DNA of 44,993 bases from an uncultured Clostridia bacterium (GTDB taxonomy: Bacteria > Bacillota > Clostridia > Oscillospirales > Acutalibacteraceae): positions 1 through 44,993 of the forward strand of contig CALFTN010000021.1 in the NCBI GenBank assembly GCA_937916395.1, in the 5' to 3' direction. The notes below the pieces were generated by a model. It was given only the letters and a program-made list of their open reading frames with translations, was not told where the DNA came from and searched no databases. Of the stretch, positions 34,725-43,530 are shown piece by piece. How positions within the stretch are numbered: position 1 is the first letter of the stretch; each line of letters begins with the position of its first letter. The translations under genes and the position numbers were made by a program.

Positions 34725-34761
34725 CAACCCCATTAACAAATAAATTTTGTTAATGGGGTTG
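34725..34761. terminator. bidirectional terminator between convergent genes
   Basis: Perfect 16-bp stem (34725-34740 with 34746-34761), a 5-base loop and a T-run on the plus side. It lies between the SpoIID-like and phosphodiesterase genes. Confidence 0.88.
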
Positions 34762-34768
34762 TAATTTT

Positions 34769-35542
34769 TTAGATAACCGATGTTCCTTCCCACTCTTTTG
34801 CAGGAGTAACTTCAAGAAGTTTTGCAATAGTAACTGCAACATCCTTAATTGAAATAGCGCCTAATTCTTTGCCTTTAGGGAAGCGATTACCACAGAACAC
34901 AATCGGGATTGTCATATCCTCAGGAATATTGTCACCGTGGCTTCTGTCGTGACCGCCGTGGTCTGCAAGAAGAATTAATGTATAATCATCGGGAATGCTG
35001 TTTTTAAGCTTTTCTGTGCAAGAAAGAGCCTTACTTACGCTCTTCATATACTGCTCACTCATCCAGCCACAATCGTGACCACCAACTTCGTCTGTTTCAC
35101 CTAAATAAAGGAACAAAAAGTCAGGGCTTTCTTCATTTATATATTTTATTGCTGCATCTGTGATTTTCGTATCAGTATCACTTTGCTTGTGCTGATTTAA
35201 GCAAAGTGATGTGTGGAGATGGTCAGGTCTGGACAAATCTCTCAATTCTTCCCAGGTATAGAAAAAAGCGCACTTTTTGTCATGATTATCAAGTCTGTCA
35301 AAAAGACCTTCAATAGGTCTTACCTGTGGTACATAAGTATTTGATAGAATACCGTGACGCATTGGGTCAACGCTGTGAAACAAAGCTAAATGACAAGGAA
35401 GTGTAACAGATGGCATAACAGTCTGTGCTTTAAGAGAATATGTACTCTCTTTTATAAGCTTCTCTGCAAATGGATTTCCGCAACCCATCATACCATCTGG
35501 ACGCATACCGTCAACTAAAACAAGAATAACTTTTTCAGACAT
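34769..35542 (-). CDS. type I phosphodiesterase/nucleotide pyrophosphatase-family hydrolase
   Basis: 257 residues, no signal peptide. It has the alkaline-phosphatase superfamily core: metal Asp11 in VDGMRPD, probable nucleophile Thr47 in MPSVTLPCH, further ligands in GETDEVGGHD and LADHGGHDRSHGD. It may cleave nucleotide or phosphonate-type phosphodiesters in the cytoplasm. It follows the histidine kinase by 26 bases, so it is probably expressed with the two-component system. Confidence 0.82.
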   Translation of the reverse strand: MSEKVILVLVDGMRPDGMMGCGNPFAEKLIKESTYSLKAQTVMPSVTLPCHLALFHSVDPMRHGILSNTYVPQVRPIEGLFDRLDNHDKKCAFFYTWEELRDLSRPDHLHTSLCLNQHKQSDTDTKITDAAIKYINEESPDFLFLYLGETDEVGGHDCGWMSEQYMKSVSKALSCTEKLKNSIPDDYTLILLADHGGHDRSHGDNIPEDMTIPIVFCGNRFPKGKELGAISIKDVAVTIAKLLEVTPAKEWEGTSVI

Positions 35543-35568
35543 ATCAAAGTCCCCTTTTAATAAATTTA

Positions 35569-36651
35569 TTACTTTTTAATTTTTACTGTGAATTCTGTAC
35601 CCTTCTGAATTTCACTTTTCACTGAAATTTCGTAGTTATTTCTTTCAGCAATTTTTTGCACAAGAGCAAGCCCTAAGCCATTACCCTCTTCGGCGTGAGA
35701 AGTATCCCCCTGATAAAATTTATCGAATATATGAGCCTTGGTTTCTTCATCAATTCCACAACCCGTATCTTTTATTCTGACAATGATAAACTCATCATCC
35801 GAGGTCTGAATTAACGACACAAGCCCACCCTGTTCAGTAAATTTAAAGGCATTCGAAAGAAGATTGTGCCATATAATATCGAGCAGAGCAAAAGGTTCAT
35901 TCACCACAACTCTGTCTTCAAGCTCTACATAAATTTCTATTCCTTTTTCTTCCCATAGTTGTTCAAATGATAAAAGACAATCTGAAAGCTGACGACATAA
36001 ATCATACTCTTTTTTCTCAGGTGAAATTTTTCTGTTTTCAATTTTACTGAGTCTCAAAACATTTGCGACTAAATCTGAAAGCTTATCTGTACTTTCAATA
36101 ATTGTTTCTATATATTCCTCTCGGAGTTTTTCTGGTAAATCCTTATCTTTTAAGGCAGTTGTGTAGTTATTTATAATTGATAACGGCGTTTTTATCTCGT
36201 GAGAAACATTAGAAACAAAATCATCCTTTAAAGCCTCAATGCTATTAAGCTCTGCAACCATTGTATTGAAGTCGCGAAACATAATATTTATGTATGAATT
36301 ATCCTTGAGGCTTTCATCAAGTTCAATTTCAACTGAAAAATCGCCTTTAGCAACCCTTCGTGTTGCATCACTTATTTTTTGGAGATGCTTGCTGTAATTC
36401 ATTTTAACAAAGTAAAGTATGAATCTGTAAGCAACAGCCGCCATTATTACATAGTAGGCAAAATACCAGACACCATACTTTGTAAAAAGAGTCAGGTAGT
36501 TAAACTCAAAAATAAGTGGAGGAATAAGAGCCAATACAAGCGCCAGCGTAACTGCAATTATATAACCCTTGAGCGAAAAAAACGAAACATCCTCCGGCAC
36601 TACCCTTTTGGGCGTCAAAGTCTTTTGTCTTTTTTTTCTACAGATTTTCAT
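35569..36651 (-). CDS. sensor histidine kinase with minimal sensor
   Basis: 360 residues. Two transmembrane helices (~28-50 and 62-83) have only a ~10-residue loop between them, so sensing is probably within the membrane. HAMP ~84-138, phospho-acceptor His151 in SHEIKTP, and ATPase boxes NLLSNAFKF (N), DTGCGID (G1) and GNGLGLALV (G2). It overlaps the regulator gene (ATGA). Small envelope-stress or antimicrobial-peptide kinases of Firmicutes have this shape. Confidence 0.93.
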   Translation of the reverse strand: MKICRKKRQKTLTPKRVVPEDVSFFSLKGYIIAVTLALVLALIPPLIFEFNYLTLFTKYGVWYFAYYVIMAAVAYRFILYFVKMNYSKHLQKISDATRRVAKGDFSVEIELDESLKDNSYINIMFRDFNTMVAELNSIEALKDDFVSNVSHEIKTPLSIINNYTTALKDKDLPEKLREEYIETIIESTDKLSDLVANVLRLSKIENRKISPEKKEYDLCRQLSDCLLSFEQLWEEKGIEIYVELEDRVVVNEPFALLDIIWHNLLSNAFKFTEQGGLVSLIQTSDDEFIIVRIKDTGCGIDEETKAHIFDKFYQGDTSHAEEGNGLGLALVQKIAERNNYEISVKSEIQKGTEFTVKIKK

Positions 36652-37319
36652 TTAAGCACCGCCTTGTAACCAAGACCGTGAATAGTTACAATTTTAAAAT
36701 CTTCACAAGAAGCAAATTTTTCTCTCAACTTAGTTATATAAACATCAACTGAGCGAAGGCTTGTACTTCCGTCAACACCCCAGAATTCATCAAGAAGCTG
36801 TGAACGTGAAAAAGTCTTTTTTGGGTAAGATAAAAGTTTATATAAAATATTGAATTCTCTAACGGTTACAGGTATATCTTCACCATTTATAGTAGCAGAC
36901 ATTTCATCCATATCAAGTGTTAAACTACCAACAGTTATTTTTTTATCTGAAATAATATTTGCTCGTCTTAAAATTGCACCTACTCTTAAAACCAGCTCAT
37001 CCAGATTAATTGGCTTTACCATATAATCATCAACGCCAAGATTAAACCCACGTTCTTTAGATGCATAATCATCCTTTGCTGTCATAAAAATAACAGGAAT
37101 ATTTTTATTGATTTTTCTTACATTTTCAAGAAATTCAAAACCATCTGCTTTTGGTAGCATAATATCTGAAATAATCATATCATAAAAGCTTTTATACATA
37201 ACGTCATAGGCTTCTTCCGGTGTATTACAGCCACTAACGTTATAACCATTTTTTTCAAGGTGTGCACAGACTATCTGATTAAGTTTTATATCATCTTCAA
37301 CAACTAAAATATTAACCAC
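36648..37319 (-). CDS. OmpR/PhoB-family response regulator
   Basis: 223 residues from GTG 37319, 8 bases after AAAAGGG; another GTG nine bases upstream touches that site. Receiver domain with acidic VVEDD, phospho-acceptor Asp52 in ISDIMLP, Thr in FMTAKD and Lys in DDYMVKP. A winged-helix DNA-binding domain follows (TVREFNILYKLL...SLRSVDVYITKLREK). It pairs with the kinase. Confidence 0.94.
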   Translation of the reverse strand: MVNILVVEDDIKLNQIVCAHLEKNGYNVSGCNTPEEAYDVMYKSFYDMIISDIMLPKADGFEFLENVRKINKNIPVIFMTAKDDYASKERGFNLGVDDYMVKPINLDELVLRVGAILRRANIISDKKITVGSLTLDMDEMSATINGEDIPVTVREFNILYKLLSYPKKTFSRSQLLDEFWGVDGSTSLRSVDVYITKLREKFASCEDFKIVTIHGLGYKAVLK

Positions 37320-37373
37320 ACTAATCACCCTTTTCTAAATTTACTTAGATTTTCCAGATTTCACATATATTTC

Positions 37374-37402
37374 ATTATACACATCTTAATTTTTATTGTC
37401 AA
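37374..37402 (-). promoter_or_regulatory. perfect consensus sigma-A promoter of the two-component unit
   Basis: On minus TTGACA (37397-37402), exactly 17 bases, TATAAT (37374-37379). The rest of the 37329-37551 gap holds the inverted repeat at 37497-37533. Confidence 0.88.
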
Positions 37403-37496
37403 ATACTCTTGTATTTTTCAGACAAATGTAGTAATATAACTGTATATTTGCATTTTCAAATAAATTCGCTTGATTTTTTTAACAACATCTTAACAA

Positions 37497-37533
37497 ACGT
37501 TGATTTTTCGGGAATATTCCGTATATCAAACGT
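37497..37533 (+). promoter_or_regulatory. inverted repeat before the surface-protein gene
   Basis: Outer arms ACGTTGAT (37497-37504) and ATCAAACGT (37525-37533, one extra base) flank a perfect palindrome GGAATATTCC (37511-37520). It lies just upstream of the ribosome site AAAGG. It could be an operator or a leader hairpin. Confidence 0.4.
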
Positions 37534-37551
37534 AAAACAGAAAGGTTAGAA

Positions 37552-38493
37552 ATGTTTAAAAAACTTTTAAAACTCGCCCAAAAGGATTTATATGTTCAGG
37601 CTGTTTCTGTTTTTGCAATTCTTTTAAGCGTTACTGTAGTTGCCGTAGCTTACATAAAAACTTCAAATAACGAAAAAAAGATTGACAATACAAATACAAG
37701 CTACAACTACGAAACCTTGCCACCACAAAGTAATAATTTTTCTACAAACTCTGCTATTGTTCTTCCTAAAGAAACTACACCGCCAGAAAATATAACAGGT
37801 GGCTGGCAGCACACGCCTGTTACGCAACAGCAACAACAAGGTGGTGCGCAAAATAATTCAGTTTACTCTTGGGGCACTGAAGAAATTGTTTCTAAAATGA
37901 CAACAGCAATAAACAAGACAAAGGGCTACAAAAACAATTTAGCTGTTCACCATTCTGAAAGCTTCACTGCTAACATAACAGAATGTACTGGTGGTGCTAT
38001 TGGTCAGAGAGTTGCTAACTCACTCGTTTCTGCAGTTGTTAAACCTACCGACCAGACGTTAAACTTCTCAAATGGTACTGCTGTTACTGCTGAAGGTGAA
38101 ACAACTCAGATTTTACTTCCTAAAAATGGTCCTTTCACACTTTCACCTAGTGGGGTCAGGACTGCAAAAGCATATCAGGAGGGTGACAAAACAGTTCTTG
38201 TTGTAACCCTTATACAAGAAAATGTTGATAAAGACACTGTTCCTTACCACAACTCACGTGGTATCGGATACCTTGACCCTAATAGTGTCGACCTTATGGG
38301 TATGACAATTACAAGTGGTGAGATTCAATATCTTGGCTCAAGCATAATGGTTAAAATCAACCAGGCAGGCTATGTAACCTATGCTAAATACACAATTCCA
38401 CTTCATGTTTATGGCGAAGGTGCCAAAGGCTCCTTAAGTGGATATGCTGTTTTTGATGGTGCTCAGACAGAAATCTGGGAGTTACCACTATAA
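37552..38493 (+). CDS. membrane-anchored surface protein, probable paralogue of the 7062-8051 protein
   Basis: 313 residues. Transmembrane helix ~18-36, then a Thr/Asn/Pro/Gln-rich linker (~45-105, with QQQQQGG). The folded C-terminal domain starts EEIVSKMTTAINKTK and ends with GSSIMVKINQAGYVTYAKYTI and a final strand. The order of elements matches the protein at 7062-8051. The function is unknown; the domain should be extracellular. Start ATG behind AAAGG. A radical SAM gene follows 63 bases later. Confidence 0.78.
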   Translation: MFKKLLKLAQKDLYVQAVSVFAILLSVTVVAVAYIKTSNNEKKIDNTNTSYNYETLPPQSNNFSTNSAIVLPKETTPPENITGGWQHTPVTQQQQQGGAQNNSVYSWGTEEIVSKMTTAINKTKGYKNNLAVHHSESFTANITECTGGAIGQRVANSLVSAVVKPTDQTLNFSNGTAVTAEGETTQILLPKNGPFTLSPSGVRTAKAYQEGDKTVLVVTLIQENVDKDTVPYHNSRGIGYLDPNSVDLMGMTITSGEIQYLGSSIMVKINQAGYVTYAKYTIPLHVYGEGAKGSLSGYAVFDGAQTEIWELPL

Positions 38494-38556
38494 TTAAACC
38501 GTTAATAAACCGAGTATTCGGAAAAATATAAAGTATATTTGATAAGGATGGAAAAA

Positions 38557-39987
38557 ATGGGAATTAAAGAGACTGCTATTAAAATGGCTGTAAAAAAGGG
38601 TGTTAAATATCTTAAAGAGGATGTTGACACAAACTCAATCAAATTAATTGACAAGGGCTTAAAGCTCACTGAAGGCAAAGACCTTTATCACAACGCACTT
38701 TTAAAGCTCAGAGAAGGTATGATTGACCCTAATCATGAATGGGCAAACTTTGTTAAGCACATTATTGAATATGTTGATGCTGACATTATTGAAAAGCTTG
38801 TACCACCTTTTATGAGTGCATTTATCCGTGGATACGAATTAAGAAAAGCAGCTATGAAAAAATATGACTGCAATATTCCTTGGGCTATTCTCTTAGACCC
38901 TACAACTGCTTGTAACTTAAAATGTACTGGTTGCTGGGCTGCTGACTATTCAAAGGCAAGCCAGTTAACTTATGATGATATTACTAATATTATTAAACAA
39001 GGTAAAGAAATCGGTACTTTCGTTTATCTCTACACGGGTGGCGAACCACTTATGAGAAAGAAAGACCTTATTCGTATCTGTGAAGAAAACCCAGAATGTC
39101 TTTTCATTTCTTTCACAAATGGTACTTTAGTTGACGATGCTTTTGCGGACGATGTTAAACGTGTTGGTAACTTGTTACTTACAATTTCTATTGAAGGTAG
39201 CGAAGAAACAACTGATGCTCGTCGTGGTAAGGGTACATATCAGAAAGTTATTTCTGCAATGGCAAAGCTTAAGGAAAGAGGTATTCCTTTCGGTGCTTCT
39301 CTTTGCTACACAAAAGCTAATGCAGATGTTATTGCTTCTGATGAATATGCAGATTTCCTTATTGATTTAGGTGTTATTTTCGCTTGGTACTTCACATTCG
39401 TTCCAGTTGGTGCTGATGCTACAAACGAGCTTATGGCAACCCCTGAGCAACGCGAGCTTATGTATAATCAAATCAGAAAATGGCGTTTTGAAAAGGGTTC
39501 TCAAAAGCCACTCTTTACAATCGACTTCTTCAACGATGGTGAGTATGTTGGCGGATGTGTTGCTGGTGGTAAACAATATTTCCACATAAGCGCAAATGGT
39601 GACTGCGAGCCTTGCGTTTTCGCTCACTACTCAAATGTAAATATTAAAGAAGCAACTCTTATCGATGCTTTACAGAGCCCTATTTTCATGGCTTACAGAG
39701 AGCGTCAGCCATTCAGCTCAAACATGCTTCGTCCTTGTCCTGTTATGGACCAGCCTGGTGCTCTTAAGAGAATGGTTGAAGTATCTGGTGCTAAATCAAC
39801 TGACCTTAGCTGTCCTGAACCAGTTGAAGATTTATTCAACAAAATTGTTGATGTTTCTGCTAAATGGAAAGAAACTGCTGACAGAATGGAAAAAGAACAC
39901 GGCTTTATTGACTTCAGACTCAGAAGTATAAGCATTTATGATGACGCTGAAGCAAAGCATGTAAAAGACTACAAAGATTTTGAATAA
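38557..39987 (+). CDS. radical SAM enzyme with helical N-terminal domain and extra C-terminal cysteines
   Basis: 476 residues from ATG 38557, 8 bases after AAGGA. A ~100-residue helical N-terminal domain has no obvious relative. The radical SAM core has CNLKCTGC (Cys119, 123, 126), the SAM-binding YTGGEPL and SIEGSEE. The C-terminal ~150 residues contain GGCVAGG, DCEPCVFAHYSN, RPCPVM and LSCPEP, like an SPASM or twitch auxiliary-cluster domain. There is no adjacent short peptide gene, so RiPP maturation is not supported. Lipid or cofactor modification is possible. A terminator follows. Confidence 0.85.
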   Translation: MGIKETAIKMAVKKGVKYLKEDVDTNSIKLIDKGLKLTEGKDLYHNALLKLREGMIDPNHEWANFVKHIIEYVDADIIEKLVPPFMSAFIRGYELRKAAMKKYDCNIPWAILLDPTTACNLKCTGCWAADYSKASQLTYDDITNIIKQGKEIGTFVYLYTGGEPLMRKKDLIRICEENPECLFISFTNGTLVDDAFADDVKRVGNLLLTISIEGSEETTDARRGKGTYQKVISAMAKLKERGIPFGASLCYTKANADVIASDEYADFLIDLGVIFAWYFTFVPVGADATNELMATPEQRELMYNQIRKWRFEKGSQKPLFTIDFFNDGEYVGGCVAGGKQYFHISANGDCEPCVFAHYSNVNIKEATLIDALQSPIFMAYRERQPFSSNMLRPCPVMDQPGALKRMVEVSGAKSTDLSCPEPVEDLFNKIVDVSAKWKETADRMEKEHGFIDFRLRSISIYDDAEAKHVKDYKDFE

Positions 39988-39995
39988 TAATGAGG

Positions 39996-40026
39996 GGCAT
40001 CGGGTTTTCTCGATGCCTATTTTTAA
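39996..40026 (+). terminator. terminator after the radical SAM gene
   Basis: 7-bp GC-rich stem (39996-40002 with 40011-40017), an 8-base loop, then TATTTTT. Confidence 0.75.
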
Positions 40027-40039
40027 ATGAGTGATTGTT

Positions 40040-41635
40040 ATGGAAAAACTTTTAACTAAAAATTTAGAAAGAGCTAAAAACCCAGAAGCAACAGGTGTTT
40101 CTTCAAAAGTTATACGAGAAATGCTAGACGAAATGGAAAAAGAAGAGTGTGAGCTTCACAGCCTTATGATTCTTCGTCACGGCAAGGTTGCTGTTGAAAC
40201 ATACCAGGCACCACTTACAAGAGATAACCCACACATGGTTTACTCTGTAAGTAAAAGCTTTTTAGCAACTGCTTTTGGTTTTGCTCTAGACGAAGGTCTT
40301 TTAACTAAAGAAACTAAATTTCTCGAAGTATTCCCTGATTACAAACCTAAAAGGCAGGATAAGTATTTAGAAAAGCTCACTATAGCTCACCTTGTTTCTA
40401 TGACAAGTGGTAAAGCTGCCTCGGTAAAGGGCAGAAGCGAAAAAGACTGGATTAAACTCTTTTTAAAAGCAAAATGGGCATTCGAGCCTGGCACAGACTG
40501 GCGATATATTAATGACAACTTTTATGTTGCTGCTGCCGCTATTACAAGAGTGACAAAAATGTCTGTTACTGAATATTTAACTCCACGTCTTTTTGAACCA
40601 CTCGGTATAGATGTACCTCTATGGGAAAAATCGCCTACCGGCATCGAAGCAGGTGGCTGGGGTCTTTTCTTAAAAACAGAAGATATTGCAAAGCTCATTC
40701 TCTGCTATATGAATGGTGGTAAATATAATGGTGAGCAGATTATTCCTGAATGGTGGACCAAAGAAGCCACAAGCTATCAGAACGATAATTCTGGCTCACA
40801 GTCAAAGCCAGACTGCAAGGCTGGTTATGGCTATGGCTTCTGGCGTTGTGCAGGATTAAAAAACACCTATCGCTGTGAGGGGCTTTACTCTCAATATGCT
40901 ATTGCAATCCCTGACTATGACGCTTGTGTAATTACAACAAGCAGTAACTCAAATCTTCAGCAAACACTCGATATTATATGGAAATATATCGAAAAAGCTT
41001 TTATAGCGGAAACCGACACTGATGATACTGTAAAGTGTGAATTAGCTCCGGAAGCATCACCTGTTGTTACAGAAAGAAGTCCTTTAGAAAAGAAAATCAA
41101 TGAAAAGATTTATTCTTTAAGAAAACCTATTTTTGTAAATAAAGCAGCACATCTTCCTGTTAGTGCATTACCAATGCCTGTTGTTTATTACCTCTCTAAT
41201 CCAGGTGGTAATATGACAGACATCAGTTTTAATTTCAATGAGTATGGTTTTTATTTCAGTTGGTCTGAAGATGGTGGCGAAAAAAACACCATTCCTGTTG
41301 GTATGAATGGCACAGCATTAAATGGTGAAATTCATTTAAGCGGTCTTACTTACAAGGTTATTTCTGACGCACACTGGGAAGACGAAAACACACTTACTAT
41401 TACAATAAGAGCACTTTCTGCAGTTGCAAAAAGAATTCTCACCTTTAAATTTGATGGTGACAAAATTGCTATGTATCCAGATGTTTATCCTGGACTTGAA
41501 AAGAAAGCACGAATTCTGGGTGACACATTAAAAAACGTGTTGAAGGGTGCTTACTTCCACGCTTGGATTGACTTTTTAGTTCCTAGGATGAAAAAGATAC
41601 TATTTCCGAAGCATAGTGGTAAGGTTAGGAATTAG
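40040..41635 (+). CDS. cytoplasmic serine hydrolase, class C beta-lactamase family
   Basis: 531 residues, no signal peptide. The catalytic SxxK is SVSK (Ser69, Lys72) and the YxN-like motif is in WRYINDNF. The third motif is unclear. The first ~320 residues match the PF00144 beta-lactamase/esterase fold (GWGLFLKTEDIAKLILCYMNGGK). About 190 further residues form an all-beta C-terminal domain and a basic amphipathic end. An esterase or transacylase is more likely than a drug-resistance enzyme. ATG 40040 is preferred over the GTG nine bases before; its ribosome site is weak. Confidence 0.82.
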   Translation: MEKLLTKNLERAKNPEATGVSSKVIREMLDEMEKEECELHSLMILRHGKVAVETYQAPLTRDNPHMVYSVSKSFLATAFGFALDEGLLTKETKFLEVFPDYKPKRQDKYLEKLTIAHLVSMTSGKAASVKGRSEKDWIKLFLKAKWAFEPGTDWRYINDNFYVAAAAITRVTKMSVTEYLTPRLFEPLGIDVPLWEKSPTGIEAGGWGLFLKTEDIAKLILCYMNGGKYNGEQIIPEWWTKEATSYQNDNSGSQSKPDCKAGYGYGFWRCAGLKNTYRCEGLYSQYAIAIPDYDACVITTSSNSNLQQTLDIIWKYIEKAFIAETDTDDTVKCELAPEASPVVTERSPLEKKINEKIYSLRKPIFVNKAAHLPVSALPMPVVYYLSNPGGNMTDISFNFNEYGFYFSWSEDGGEKNTIPVGMNGTALNGEIHLSGLTYKVISDAHWEDENTLTITIRALSAVAKRILTFKFDGDKIAMYPDVYPGLEKKARILGDTLKNVLKGAYFHAWIDFLVPRMKKILFPKHSGKVRN

Positions 41636-41663
41636 GAACTAGGAATTAGTTAAAGGAGAAGAA

Positions 41664-42482
41664 ATGAAAAAGGTAGATAACAAGTCTTTTTTAGATTTTT
41701 TAGAGAAAGATATTATTAGAAACTTCTATTTGTGTGATAATATTGTTAATAGCGGTAAAGATGGCTATGCAATAAAATCTGTTGTAATTTATACTACTGA
41801 TAGCACACCAAGTAATGACTATGTTGTATTAACAGAAAATATCTTTAATGAATTGATAATTGAAGTTAAAACAAAAAACGAATCATTGATTTCTGACGTT
41901 TTTTCACACGTTAAAAAAGTCGCAAAAACATATAAAAAATTAAGAATTGGTGCTAACGATGTCGATTTCTTTAACTCTGCAATTTTTAAAAAGTATTTTA
42001 AACTACAAAAAACTTACTATGCAGATTTTGGCGTTTTTGCACATTTCTCAGAAAGTGATTTAGTTGAGTTTAATATTCCTGAAAACGTATCAATTCAACT
42101 GGAAACTGATTTTTCAAAATATTCTGATTACGATGACGAAAACTGGGATGGTCTTGAATCTTTAATCAAATACAAAAATGAAACCGACAAATTCTTTGTA
42201 ATAAAAGAAAACGATGAGTTTTGTGGTTATTTAATGGCAAATAATTCTTATAAAAATATTTATGATATTGCTAATATTTTTGTAAGTGAAAATTATCGTG
42301 GTAAAAATTATGGTACATATCTTACAAGTTGTTTTGCGAAGCATTGTTATGAAAACAATTTAATTCCACATTACGGAACAGCTATTTCAAAATACTCAGA
42401 AGCAGTGGCAAAAAAATGTGGTTTCAAAGAAAGCTACAGACAACATTATGCAGATGTGAAATTCAAATTTATTTCTTTATAA
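41664..42482 (+). CDS. GNAT-family N-acetyltransferase
   Basis: 272 residues. The C-terminal ~110 residues are a GNAT fold with the acetyl-CoA loop VSENYRGKNYGTYL and a final YSEAVAKKCGFKES. The N-terminal half is a diverged, possibly non-binding, GNAT-like half. The substrate is unknown. Start ATG behind AAAGGAG. It follows the hydrolase by 28 bases and is probably co-transcribed. Confidence 0.85.
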   Translation: MKKVDNKSFLDFLEKDIIRNFYLCDNIVNSGKDGYAIKSVVIYTTDSTPSNDYVVLTENIFNELIIEVKTKNESLISDVFSHVKKVAKTYKKLRIGANDVDFFNSAIFKKYFKLQKTYYADFGVFAHFSESDLVEFNIPENVSIQLETDFSKYSDYDDENWDGLESLIKYKNETDKFFVIKENDEFCGYLMANNSYKNIYDIANIFVSENYRGKNYGTYLTSCFAKHCYENNLIPHYGTAISKYSEAVAKKCGFKESYRQHYADVKFKFISL

Positions 42483-42487
42483 ATTTT

Positions 42488-42530
42488 TTACACCCTACAG
42501 ATAATTTTTAAAATTACCTGTAGGGTGTAA
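42488..42530. terminator. bidirectional terminator between convergent genes
   Basis: Outer 13-bp perfect stem (42488-42500 with 42518-42530), extended inward by AT pairs. It lies between the GNAT and DUF3021 genes. Confidence 0.88.
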
Positions 42531-42539
42531 TTCTATATC

Positions 42540-42956
42540 CTAATTTAAACTTTCATTTAACTTTTTTGTACATTTTCGTGTTGCCACAAAAACAATACCC
42601 CAGATTATTAAGTAACCGAGAATAAAGCAAACGGTGAATATCATTATTGGTTTAAGTGATGATTGAAGCCAACCGTTGAAAAGATAAAGTAGAATATAAT
42701 CAAGGTAAAGCACAACTCCGTGAATCAGTGCAGCAGAAAATGGCGAAAGCTTATCAATAGTATAAATAACAGTAATTCCAGCAGCAATATACGCTAAAAG
42801 CGTTGATGAGAATATTCCAAGTACTACTTCATTTACAGTAAATGTCTGTACTTCCCCCAACAACCCTAAAACGCCATAAATAATTGCTAACACCAAAGGG
42901 CCACCAAAGCAGAAACACATTCCGCGTTTTAAAAATTCAATTATATACTTTTTCAT
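42540..42956 (-). CDS. DUF3021 membrane protein
   Basis: 138 residues and four transmembrane helices; DUF3021 family. Usually encoded directly after a LytTR regulator, which it probably controls from the membrane. Start ATG behind AAAAGGAGG, overlapping the LytTR stop (ATGA). Confidence 0.85.
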   Translation of the reverse strand: MKKYIIEFLKRGMCFCFGGPLVLAIIYGVLGLLGEVQTFTVNEVVLGIFSSTLLAYIAAGITVIYTIDKLSPFSAALIHGVVLYLDYILLYLFNGWLQSSLKPIMIFTVCFILGYLIIWGIVFVATRKCTKKLNESLN

Positions 42957-43390
42957 TTTATTATCCTCCTTTTAACTTGTGGCAAACATCTTCTTGAAAT
43001 ATAATCGGTATAACCCGACTTGAATTCAACGTTGACTCCACCACTGTAAGTTGATATAAATTTTTTAATTTTGTTGATATTTGCAACTGAAGATTTATTT
43101 ATTTTGATAAATGAAGAAGGAAGTATTTTTTCAACTTCATAAAGTCGATTTTTTGTTAAATATTTTCCGTTTTCAGTTATTGCCCAGATTTTATTATCAA
43201 TAACTGTCACACACTCAATATTTTTTATTTCTAAAACAACTGTTTCATCTTCGGTAAAAGCTATAATTTTGTTTTCACCAACATATTCTTTCACAAGATT
43301 TTCTATTTTGTCAGTTAATTCATTTGCCTTTTTAACTCTTGCCGTAATTACTTCTTCATTTTCTTTATCTATTATCAGTTGAAAATCCAT
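42953..43390 (-). CDS. LytTR-domain DNA-binding regulator
   Basis: 145 residues from ATG 43390, behind AAAGGAG. A short N-terminal alpha/beta region is followed by a LytTR domain (~45-145) with FIKINKSSVANINKIKKF and the late SGGVNVEFKSGYTDYISRR. There is no receiver domain, so it is not phospho-controlled; regulation is expected through the DUF3021 partner. Upstream, TGCTATAAC on minus could be an extended -10, but I see no good -35. Confidence 0.9.
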   Translation of the reverse strand: MDFQLIIDKENEEVITARVKKANELTDKIENLVKEYVGENKIIAFTEDETVVLEIKNIECVTVIDNKIWAITENGKYLTKNRLYEVEKILPSSFIKINKSSVANINKIKKFISTYSGGVNVEFKSGYTDYISRRCLPQVKRRIIK

Positions 43391-43485
43391 ATCATCATCT
43401 CCTTTCATTTATGTTATAGCATAAATTTATGGTTATGTGTGAAATTTAAAGTAAGTGGTTGATTTTTTGATTTAAGCGGTAAAAA

Positions 43486-43523
43486 TATCTCTCCACAGTA
43501 TTTTCTTAAAATACTGTGGAGAG
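43486..43523. terminator. terminator of the GH3 gene
   Basis: Perfect 16-bp stem (43489-43504 with 43508-43523), 3-base loop, followed on minus by a TATTTTT tail. It lies 8 bases past the GH3 stop. Confidence 0.9.
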
Positions 43524-43530
43524 AATATCT

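Noticed and set aside
38494..38556. RiPP precursor peptide for the radical SAM enzyme
   Set aside because: The gap is 63 bases and has no open frame with a start and ribosome site; none is evident after the gene either.
40040..41635. Beta-lactam resistance gene
   Set aside because: No signal peptide, unclear third motif and a large extra domain; more likely an esterase or transacylase of the same fold.
41632..41655. Short GGAATTAG-like repeats between the serine hydrolase and GNAT genes
   Set aside because: Only two or three imperfect 8-9 base units in a 28-base gap; too small to call an element.
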